Part shown: one piece after another, positions 55,079 through 64,000 of the stretch
Numbering within the stretch: the first letter of the stretch is position 1
How the letters are laid out: each line of letters begins with the position of its first letter
Origin: Flaveria trinervia
Taxonomy: Eukaryota > Streptophyta > Magnoliopsida > Asterales > Asteraceae
Direction: 5' to 3'
DNA: 64,000 nt
Assembly: GCA_025506515.1 (NCBI GenBank)
Contig: CM046458.1
Location: 45,197,890-45,261,889, forward strand
The notes under the pieces: generated by a model
What the model was told of the DNA's origin: nothing
Databases searched by the model: none
Seen by the model: only the letters and a program-made list of their open reading frames with translations
Position numbers and translations under genes: made by a program

Positions 55079-57608
55079 TGTCACACCCCCGCTGAGAGCG
55101 GAAACACGGGGACATCACGAGACGAGATCGTCATAACAGATGGTAAGCCAATAGAGATGCAATATAATAATGATAACAAGCATGTCATGAAGACACCCGA
55201 GAAGAAGTGGACTTGTGTCGTGTTTAGTCAATGTTCACGACAACATAGCCATAAACGTCCACAAGCAAATGATCACACAAATACGAATGTCAACATTGTA
55301 ATGTATTTTCCCACAAACCGGGAACAAGTAACAAAAGAGTAATATTGTTTGAAACAGATTACAACAAATGTTTTCAAAGACAAATTTTAGCCATAAAATA
55401 TATCCTACGGTCTCCACTAAGGCAGCACACCTAGATCCTCAGCTAGCATGATCACCTGAAAAGATATGCTCAAAATGGTCAACAAAATTGTTGGTGATCT
55501 CACAGGTTTAAAAGTAAATAAGTAATGATGATGTATAAATGTTGTTGCAGAATACCGTGCATACAGTTATAAGTAAGCAAAATCACATGACCTGAGCTTT
55601 ACAACCAAACCTAACGACATACACAAAGAATCTTGTTGGAATATATTCACCGAAGGCTCGTTCCCGGCGACTGTTGGTACTAACTAGTATACCAACAACG
55701 AGGGTGGGGGTGTCAACCCAAGTAGTACTACCAATACCTATCCGTCGGTTCCACACTGGAATTAAATGGTTGTAAGAAAGAACCACACAACATACTCAAG
55801 CATGTATCGGATAAGTACTCACAAAACAGTAACACGTTCATTCCAAGTATGTAAACTGTATGTATGTTGTACACCATAGAAAACAGGTGAGCATGTTTTC
55901 CCCCATGTTTGTAAATGTTTGAAAAGTAGTATAAGCATAAAAAGGGGCCACAAAACTCACTTGTTAAGTGGTAAGTATGAATGATCAAAATTTCCAACAG
56001 TTGTGTGTAATGAACGGTCAAACACCTATTGACAGTTATTGTTAAGCATTAATGATATGTATAAAGTACACAGTAATGTTCAGTCGGTTCGGGTTGTATT
56101 GGTTCGGTCATGGGTAACACACACACAATCAGACACACGTATCAGATCTAAATAGATCCAAGTATCAGAAGGAGTCGTCATTGTCAATGACATTTATGTA
56201 AATATCCCATTGTTGTAAGAGAAAGTACTTGTTATATATTTGTAGTCCCAAATGGGTTATTGATAATTGTAAAATGTTAGGTTGATTTAAATTGGAATAG
56301 TATCTGCATGTTGATAATGTTAACTTCAATCTTTGTGGACAAGCAATGACACTTTTATTGATGTTACCTTATCATCACATGACATTCAAGAAGGAAATTC
56401 ACACACATAGCATCATTAGTCACACAACAGGACCAGACGCTCGACTTAACACTCCATTCGTACGAATCAACCTTCAATCGTACGAATCAGCTTCATTTGC
56501 ACGATTGAACCTTCATTCGCACAATTGGCATTCAGTCGTACCACACAACACCCATCGCACGACTTAACCTCCATATGCACGAATCAACCTTCATTCGTAC
56601 AAATCAGCTTCATTCGTATGACTAAACCTTCATTCGTACGATTGGCCTTCAATCGTGCGACGCACGCACAAATGCATACCTCCATTCGGTCGCATGACTC
56701 AATCGCACACAACGTTCATCCGCATTGACTCAATCGCACACATTCACTCATCCGCATTGACTCAATCGCAGACATACATTCGATCGCACGACTCAGTCGC
56801 ACAAATCAGTCGCCCGAATGACTCAGTCGCACGACTCACCCAGTCACACGGCTCAGTCGCATGACAGACCAGTCGCCTGAACTGTAGGTTAGCGACTGCT
56901 GAAGTGCAGAGCAGCCTTTGGCTACCATGAGCACGGGTTTTACACAATAAGAACTTCCAGAAACACACTACAAACACACACAAACAAGAAGCACACGCAG
57001 AAAGTCATCACACGCACCCACGCGGCCTCTTGTGTTCGGGCAAGAAATCGACAACCAAGGTCGTCTACCTGTAAGGATGGAGTTGACTGGGTTGTGGACG
57101 AAGTCTAGACGACGAAAACGAGACGAAACATGGCGTTTTTCGTGCAAAGGTGAAGAAAATGTGAAGTGTAGAAGAATGGAGAAGATGAAGTGAAGAAGAT
57201 GAAGTTAAGGCTGGAAAATGGGGTTTTTATACCCATCCAGAGTTTGCAAAATGTCGGTTTTAGTCCCTGCACTTAGCCTCGAGTTCCCAAGTTTGTTTCG
57301 GTTGAAAAAGACTTTAAGAGTGTTTGTTATATTGATCTCAAAAATGTATTTAATGTTAATTGGCACTTAAAAATGGTTTTATTAATTACAATAATTTTAT
57401 ATAAAAATGATATTTTTAGTGATAACGGCGATGAAATTTGTAAAAAGGCTTAAGCATAGCACATGTTAACGATAAGAGCACAAGCACAATGGTGACAAAG
57501 CAAGTATGATATCCACACCAGGAGTTCATGAAGAAGAGGAAGAACGATCAAGGAAAAGTTAACGGATAATCACATTAATTGACGGACCTTATGGTGACGG
57601 ATGTCACA
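55079..57608 (-). repeat. 3' LTR of gypsy I (2530 bp)
   Basis: On the + strand TGTCACACCCCCGC...GGATGTCACA. Contains the palindromic repeat array at 56453-56880. No conserved protein seen. Confidence 0.88.
56453..56880 (-). repeat. Short palindromic repeat array inside gypsy I LTR
   Basis: First part (56453-56662): about eleven units of 19-20 bp around TTCGTACGAATC, ATCGTACGAATC, TTCGTACGATTG and variants. The core TTCGTACGAA is self-complementary. Second part (56690-56880): about ten units with ACTCAGTCGCAC. On the sense (minus) strand the common core is GTGCGA, as in the old LTR at 18171-19009. Confidence 0.8.
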
Positions 57609-57642
57609 GTATCTCCCAGTTGAGAGAATTTCGTCCTGAAAT
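57609..57642 (-). other. Polypurine tract of gypsy I
   Basis: Minus strand CTCTCAACTGGGAGATAC before the LTR start TGTGACATCC. Confidence 0.75.
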
Positions 57643-59110
57643 TCAGCTGGAGTTAGGTCCAAGAGTGTCATCCTCGAATAGGTGTGGATATTTGAGTTTC
57701 ATCTGATCTTCCCGTTCCCATGTAAACTCTGGCCCTCGTTTTGCATTCCATCTCACGCGTACAATTGGTATTCTACTGCGCTTTAACTGTTTGACCTTTC
57801 GATCCATGATCACAATGGGTTCTTTGACAAAATGAAGCTTGTCGTCTATCTTGATTTCCTCAATTGGTACGTGAAGTGATTCGTCAGCCAAACACTTCTT
57901 GAGGTTCGACATGTGGAAGGTATCATGTACGCGTTGAGTTCTTGTGGTAACCTTAATCGATAAGCCACTGGACCCATTCTTTCTGTAATCTCGAATGGTC
58001 CAACATATCTTGGGGCTAACTTCCCTTTCTTTCCAAACCGAACAATTCCATTCCAAGGAGAGACTTTGAGTAAAACTTGATTCCCAACGTTGAATTCTAG
58101 ATGCTTCCGACGGTTGTCGGCATAGCTCTTTTGGCGATCTCCAGCAGCTTTTAGTCTGTCTTTGATTTGGAAAATCTTGTTGGTTGTTTCTTGAATGATC
58201 TCTGGGCCTGTTAGCTGACTTTCACCAATCTCGGCCCAACAAACAAGAGATCTGCATTTTTCTCCATATAACGCTTCGAATGGGGCAGATCCAATGCTCG
58301 TACGGTAGCTAATGTTGTAAGAGAACTCAATGAACGGCAAATGAGTATCCCAACTACCACCAAAGTTGATTACACACGCCCTCAACATGTTTTCTAGCGT
58401 TTGTATAGTTCGTTCACTTTGGCCGTCAGTCTGAGGGTGATAGGCTATGCTCATATCTAATCGAGTGCCCATCACTTTCTGTAGTGTCTGCCAAATCCGT
58501 GAGGTAAATTGGCTGTCGCAGTCAGATATGATCGACACCAGTACTCCGTGTCTTGTCACGACCTCTTTGTGTATAATCTCGCTAATTTATCCATCTTGTA
58601 GTCTTCTCGGATCGGCAAGAAGTGAGCTGACTTCGTCATTCGATCCACTACGACCCATATCGAATCATGCCCGCTGCTCATTCTAGAGAGTTTGGTAATG
58701 AAATCCATAGATATGTTCTCCCATTTCCACTTGGGAATTTCAGGTTGCTGCAATAATCCCAATGGTTCTGATGTTCAGCTTTAACTTTAGAGCATGTCAA
58801 ACACCTGCTCACGTACATGGCAATGTCTTTCTTCATGCCTGGCCACTAGTACAGATCCTTAAGATCATGGTACATCTTGTCTACACCAGGATGAATAGAA
58901 TATCGCGTCTTGTGTGCTTCATCCACGACCAAGGTATGTACACCTCCCCATCTAGGTACCCATATACGATCTATAAAGTACTGTACGCCATCATCCTTGC
59001 AAATCATTTGTTTATCCAACCCCCGGAATTCTTCTCCCGCAAGGTTTCCTCTTTCACTTCGTCACTTTGTGCAATTGGATCTGAGCTTTTAAAACCATTT
59101 GGATAGTCAA
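57643..59110 (-). pseudogene. pol: Integrase of gypsy I, frameshifted
   Basis: Core 57846-58559: IISDCDSQFTSRIWQ (R to C change in the usual SDRD), AYHPQTDGQSERTIQTLEN, FEALYGEKCRSLVCW, FGKKGKLAPRYVGPFE. Upstream 58556-58762: LLQQPEIPKWKWENISMDFI and DRMTKSAHFLPI, in another frame. The zinc-binding part (58760-58900) is degraded. The tail at 57643-57900 has IVRVRWNAKRGPEFTWERED and KYPHLFED in a third frame. At least three frame changes. Confidence 0.85.
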
Positions 59111-59655
59111 CCCCAACGCTCGAGCACGTAATGGTTTCGCGTGTTCTTTGCGGCTTAAAGCATCAGCCACTATGTTGGCTTTCCCTGGATGATACCGGAT
59201 TTCACAATCGTAGTCACTAAGAAGCTCTACCTAGCATTGTTGGCGCATATTAACCTCTTTCTGATCCAAGATATGTTGCAGTCTCTTATGATTAGTGTAG
59301 ATGATGCATTTGGTTCCATACAGGTAACGCCTCCATATCGTAAGTGCAAATACTACAGCGCCCAACTCCAAATCATGGTTTGTATAGTTCTTTTCGTGCA
59401 CCTTAAGTTGTCGCGAAGTGTAGGCAATCACCTTATCCTTCTGCATTAGCACCCATCCCAACCCTTGATGTGAAGCATCGTAATATACCACAAAGTCATC
59501 AGTTCCGTCAGTGAGGGACAATATTGGTGCATTGCACAACTTCTCCTTCAACACTTGGAACCTTGTTCTTGTGCATGTACTCAATCAAACTTCTTGTCTT
59601 TCTGAGTCAGTAGTGTTAACGGTTGAGCGATCTTTGAAAATTCGTGATGAAACGA
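59111..59655 (-). pseudogene. pol: RNase H of gypsy I, truncated by copia D
   Basis: NAPILSLTDGTDDFVVYYDAS, ELGAVVFALTIWRRYLYG and YTNHKRLQHILDQKEVNMRQQ (59231-59584), followed downstream by a SDYDCEIRYHPGKANIVADAL-like part in another frame (59150-59230). The text upstream (RRFITNFSKIAQPL, about 59595-59650) ends where copia LTR D begins at 59656. Confidence 0.85.
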
Positions 59656-60515
59656 TGTTAAGATCAGTGATCTACGTTTGATTGATTAGAGAGTATAGCA
59701 GCGGAAATCAAACAATGAATTAGCCAATTCACAAGAACACAAAAGATATTCAAGGTAAGAACAAACGGTTATAGACAGAGAGAATTCTGCAAAAGATATT
59801 TCATTCAATATTCGCTTTCGTGGTAATAGAATGTCACACATAAAATTAGGTCAACACCTCTTATATCAGAGATGTGACGTGTGTTGATATCACTTGATAG
59901 TGACATCTAACAGAATTTATTCAAACTATTAATAGTTAACACAACTACCGAAGATGTCAAACAGCTGACATCTTTTTACAAAAATGCTAAGTGTTAACTA
60001 TCACTACAACTACTGAAAAGAAACTACTGAAACTACAACGACTGAAGAACATGCTCCTCAGTCGTTTTACAAATACTGAAACAAAAAGAAAACTTTTGAA
60101 AGGAAACCATCATAACAACTGAAGAATGCTTCTTCAGCTGTTGTAACAAACTCTGAAAGGCTTCAGCACTTGTACTTGGACTTCAGCTGTTGTCATCAGC
60201 TGATGTCTTCAGTCTTTGTGCTTCAGCTGTTGAACTTCAGTACTTTGTTCTTCAGCTGTTGATCTTCAGACTTTGGTCTTCAGCTTTGAAGTCTTCAGTA
60301 CTTTAGTCTTCAGTTGTTGAAGTCTTCAGTACTTAGTCTTCAGCTGTTGATCTTCAGACTTTGGTCTTCAGCTGTTGAAGTCTTTAGTACTTTAGTCTTC
60401 AGGTTGAAGTCTTCAGACTATGTCAAACAGCTGATCAAGTCTTCAGCAGTTGTTGTGATGTCTGTGGGACTTAGAAGTTTTTCTGATCAGGCTCATTGGT
60501 TCTTTTGGTCCAACA
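59656..60515 (-). repeat. 3' LTR of copia element D (860 bp)
   Basis: On the + strand TGTTAAGATCAGTG...GGTCCAACA. Carries the CTTCAG repeats, the AACGACTGAAGA hairpin (about 60035-60070), the GATGTCA palindromes (about 59905-59975) and a TATAAGAG-type box (about 59858-59866, minus). Confidence 0.92.
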
Positions 60516-60732
60516 AACTCCCCCTGAACCAATGCAGCCAAAACCTCTAAACTTATTGAAGATGTCCCACTTATTATGGCAAAAGGATGGTCTTTTTGTC
60601 TTCTAGATCAGCTCAGAAGTGACCCTTGTAAGCACAGGCCTGGGAAGAAGTCTCAATGATCTGTTTGGCAAAGTATGAATGGGAACTCTGTCTTGGGGAA
60701 CTGGACACAGAGCTGTACCCCATCCATGAGAT
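60516..60732 (-). other. 3' untranslated region and polypurine tract (element D)
   Basis: TTCAGGGGGAGTT on the minus strand (60516-60528), then a conserved trailer up to the aORF stop. Confidence 0.85.
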
Positions 60733-63700
60733 CTACTTCCCCACTATGAGTCTGTATGACTCTCTTGTATAGGCCTCAAGGAAGGTAATTTGTTCCTCCA
60801 TGGTCCGCTCAAACACCTCCTTCAAATAATGATTCTGGCCCATAGTACTCAGATAGGTATTTGACCTGTTTCCCATTCTTTAGCTCCATAGTTGTTATTA
60901 TTCTATAAGCAAATTCATCAGGGTGATTACCCTCTAGGAACAACTGGAGCTCATTCTTTCTGACTTCTCAAGCCTCTTATATACTAACTCCTTTTTCACC
61001 ATTTTATTTTCCAGCATCTTCTGTGGGGTTTAGTTAGCTTTATAGGCTTTCTTGAAGTCATCTAGGATTTCCCAGGGTGATAGTACAAAGACCAGTGAGA
61101 TCACTTCATCTACAATCTTCTTCACCTGGCCAATATATCTGTGGGAATGTTTTTCTTGTGAATCCTTGAGAACACCCGGGATCAGGCCAAATCCTCACTC
61201 TCTCCTTTTGATATTGAAATGTATGCTTGAGAGTGTATAATCTGAGAGCATGTTTCTTCATGTGATGATAGAAGATGTGGCAGCATATGCTTTGTCAACC
61301 CTCCTCAACAATCCTCATCATGTTGTTTGTGAAGCTCTTCTTCTTCTAGCTTCACTTTCACAATTTGTCTTTGAGTTTCAGGAGTAATTGTTGGAGAGTG
61401 AATTGTGGCCTTCGGCAACTGTATAACAGCTGAGAGTGGTAGCCTATCTTCATCTTCATCATTATCTTCTTCATCATCTTCTAGCCTCATAACCTTTTCT
61501 CTTCTTCTGGGGTACATCATCGGCTATTGGTTTTGAGGGTAAGGGAGTTGGTTTAGTGGGTTGTGTTTTTGGTGGTTTTGGTGGGGGAATGTTGACAGGC
61601 TGTTCTAGCATTTTGGAGGTGAGTGTGGCTTTAGATTGCTTGGCTAGTTCAGTCCTGCTCCCAGCACCAGCTTCATTCAAAGCTTCACAACTAATCCTTA
61701 GTGTATACTTCAGACGAACAGATCTTTGTGGTTATTGCCAAGATGTTGTCCCTGGACCAAGCTTGATTTCGATCAATGATCTTCCAAGATATTTGCTATA
61801 AACTGATCATGATCTCCAGCCTTTCTCTTTCTAACATATCATAACTTGCCCATCTAGTTGGATTTCTTCAATCTCTAATCTTCTGATCTCAGAGTCAAGT
61901 TTGTCAGTGTCATGGCCTTGCCTAAACAACTGATCAATGATGTTATCCATTGATCTGTTGTGTTCGGCATCAGCCTCTTTTACCATCAGCTCCAAGGCAG
62001 TCTCTTTTCATTCTTTCTTTTCTTTGATTTCTCCATGTCAGTTCCTTCTCCTTCTCTTTTCAGTCTCCACAGCCAACCCTTCTCTTTTTCCACTTCTATC
62101 ACTTCTGTTTCTTTCTCTTTCTCTTTCCTCTCTGCACTCCTCTTTCTTTTTGCTTTCACTGACTGAATCTCCCCCTTTTTGGTTGCATTGGTTGCAAGGG
62201 TTTGATTGTCAGAAAGCTTTTGGCCCACAACTTCCTCGATCAAGGGTTGTATTACTGAGGAAAGCCTCTCATCAATGGTTTTGAGCACTATATCAGTGAT
62301 TATAGGTGTGATGAGAGGCGGGAATTTTGAAAGATAGTAGCTATTTGCTCAGGGGGTTCTGTTCCTGAGAAATAGTGCCAGAAGCAGAGGCAGGTGGCTG
62401 AGTATTTGGGAGTGGCTCTGTGTGAGTGGGAGACCTTCAGATGAAGGTGCCATCTGTGGGGTTTTGAAGGGCATATGGTCTTTGATCCTTAGAAGTTTTG
62501 GCAAGCAGCTCTTTGAGTCTACTCACCTCCTCTTCCAGGATGGTGTTTTGGGCTAACACATCGTAAAAGAAGCCCAGGTCATCATCAGTAGTTACTGAAT
62601 CACCTGACCTCCTGATAGAATCAGGATGAACATGCACTGAGTGTAGATCAGTTGTAGCATGTGCCCCTTTGTCTTGGAACTGGGGACTTCCTGCCTCAGG
62701 ACTATGTCCTTCATCAGCAGTTGCCTCTGGTAAGGTCTTAGTGATGGTACCAACTACATTCTGATCATATGCTGAAGCAGGATAAGTGGCAGCCTCACCA
62801 GAAGTTCCAATCTCCTTTTCTACACTAGGAATGGAACATTGTAACCCCTATGCTGTGGGTTATCAGATTCACTTTGGTCCTCCCCCTCAATGGTAGAGGT
62901 ATTCCCAGTTGTAATTGGTATCTGGGGAGGGGGTGAGGAGTGCAACTGACTCAACACTTGTGCAACAATTAATGTAGGACTTTGGGGGGCGGTTGCATGT
63001 GGTGATTGGGTAGAAGCAGATTGCACCCGGGGTGAATGGTGCGCTTCAATGGTAACCCTCTCAAGTGAGATAGGTTCCAACAGTGTGGGTTCCCCAATAT
63101 TGGTTGCAACAGGATCCTGTTGAGAGGATACCTGTGCGGCTTTGGCAGGTTGAGTCTTTGACACAACTGGGGGGTTAATACCAGTATGTGGTCCTGTGTT
63201 TGTGGTATATAGGGGCATCCTCAGGGGAAATCTCCCTGAGTAGCCTTTTTGGCTTTTTGGATTTGGGTTTGGTGGGGACTTGGATCTGGAGATGGTGGCT
63301 GTGGGTTCCAACTGCGTGGGTTTTCGCAGCTTGGCAGCCTGTTTCAGTGTTTGGTCAGAGTTGTGCCTGGAGTATACTTCAGGCAATACAGCCATTGCAG
63401 GAATCCAAGGCCAACAAGTCCCTCAGCTTTCAGCTGATTCTCTATGATGGCCATAATGAACCGAGGATATAATATCCATCGATTAGAAAGAGGTTTTGAG
63501 GCCATATCCTTAAGTTCAAGAAAAATAATTTCAGAAAAGTTTAAGTCTTGTTGCTCAAGGATAGAGAATAATACCTGCTGCCACCTGGTAGACATTTGAT
63601 CCCAAGAGGATGTCTTAGGAGCTAAGCAAACATTACCATGTGAAAGATAAGACGTTCGGCATCATGGAAATGCTTTTTCAGGATGGTAGAGGCATGAGGT

Positions 63701-64000
63701 TTCCCTGATATCCATGGTGGGCAAAGGATAAATCAGTTGTGCCCTTTGGATACCCAGCGGGGAAAGTGGGATCATCCAAGTTTAGGGTTTGGCGAATGAT
63801 TTCGGAGTGATGACCATGATGGTTGTTGACGAACGACTGGAGAGAGCGGTGTGTTATTCTCCCCAGTTATAAGGGTGACGTTCGTCCAAAACTGGTGTAA
63901 GGATTCGGCATGAATGGTGGGATTTAGAAGGAAGGCCGTTTGGTAGGGAGATTGGACCATTAGATCAATGGCGTTATCGAACTTTGTCCAGAAGGGTGAT
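60733..64000 (-). pseudogene. Extra 3' ORF (aORF) of copia element D, frameshifted, 5' end outside window
   Basis: Read right to left: N-terminal domain SPFWTKFDNAIDLM and ESLHQFWTNVTL (63772-64000, start codon just outside). Then the block WDQMSTRWQQVLFSILEQQ, LNFSEIIFLELKDMA and NRWILYPRFIMAII (63420-63600), the EVYSRHNSDQTL linker (62820-63395), coiled coil DDDLGFFYDVLAQNTILEEEV (62510-62600), Lys/Glu-rich KAKRKRSAERKEKEKE (62090-62150), acidic EDDEEDNDEDED, VDKAYAATSS, and the terminal YTRESYRLIVGK with stop at 60733-60735. Frames shift repeatedly, as in the other copies. This copy shows the second conserved block best. Confidence 0.82.

Larger units (their letters stand above)
55079..59655 (-). 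mobile_element. Gypsy element I (Del/Tekay-type), 3' part, inserted in J
   Basis: Minus-strand gypsy: 3' LTR 55079-57608, polypurine tract, integrase, and RNase H up to 59655, where copia D interrupts it. The remainder must lie beyond the window. Its LTR end TGTCACACCCC and integrase tail are like those of H, but the LTR body and protein differ clearly, so it is a separate, older family. Confidence 0.88.
59656..64000 (-). mobile_element. Copia element D, 3' part, inserted in gypsy I
   Basis: Same family as A-C, minus strand: 3' LTR 59656-60515, polypurine tract, untranslated region, aORF, then the window edge. Pol lies outside. Trailer and LTR details group it with element B. The flank at the insertion point reads GAAACGA; the other flank is outside the window. 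Confidence 0.92.

Noticed and set aside
55055..55342. Open frame of 95 codons spanning the J/I junction
   Set aside because: It crosses two unrelated elements and shows no domain; a chance frame.

Overview
This window is eukaryotic nuclear DNA from a plant, made almost entirely of LTR retrotransposons. I recognise no host gene, no rRNA gene, no CRISPR array and no functional tRNA gene. The long Ty1/copia (SIRE/Maximus-like) elements with an extra 3' ORF, the Ty3/gypsy Del/Tekay-type elements with 2.5-2.7 kb LTRs starting TGTCACACCCC (on the + strand), and an extra-ORF protein family I know mainly from Asteraceae genomes suggest a daisy-family eudicot. The order is fairly secure; the family is an inference.

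Layout: (1) 1-9689, copia element A without its 5' end: gag remainder, pol, hairpin-repeat spacer, extra ORF (aORF), 3' LTR. (2) 9690-18170, copia element B, which has lost its 5' LTR and most of gag. (3) 18171-19009, the end of an old gypsy LTR. (4) 19010-20683, an old copia pol fragment (G). (5) 20684-44032, a structurally complete copia element C: matching CATAC target duplications, two LTRs, primer-binding site, gag, pol, spacer, aORF, polypurine tract. It is split by a complete gypsy element H on the minus strand (29464-40214; TTGTT duplications, 2.67 kb LTRs). (6) 44038-49161, an older diverged aORF (F) and AT-rich DNA, probably the other half of the element that G belongs to. (7) 49162-52956, element E: 23 bp of 5' LTR joined to a gag scrap, an aORF and a complete 3' LTR, with ACTTG duplications. 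(8) 53768-55078, a deleted gypsy element J. (9) 55079-59655, gypsy element I (minus) inserted in J. (10) 59656-64000, copia element D (minus) inserted in I and running off the window.

How the parts work: in the copia family of A-D, gag-pol supplies capsid, protease, integrase, reverse transcriptase and RNase H from the LTR promoter. Downstream of the pol stop lies 600-800 bp of short palindromes. In its last part these form a 38-39 bp tandem repeat that leads into a TATAAATA box, and 58-81 bp further on lies the aORF start codon. This layout recurs in all three copies in which it can be seen (A, B, C). The same CTTCAG/CTGAAG palindromes sit upstream of the LTR TATA box. I read this as a second promoter inside the retrotransposon that shares cis-elements with the LTR; this is the most interesting signal in the window. 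Nearly every coding region is broken by frameshifts. LTR-to-LTR differences are mostly indels, so some breaks may be sequencing errors rather than real decay.
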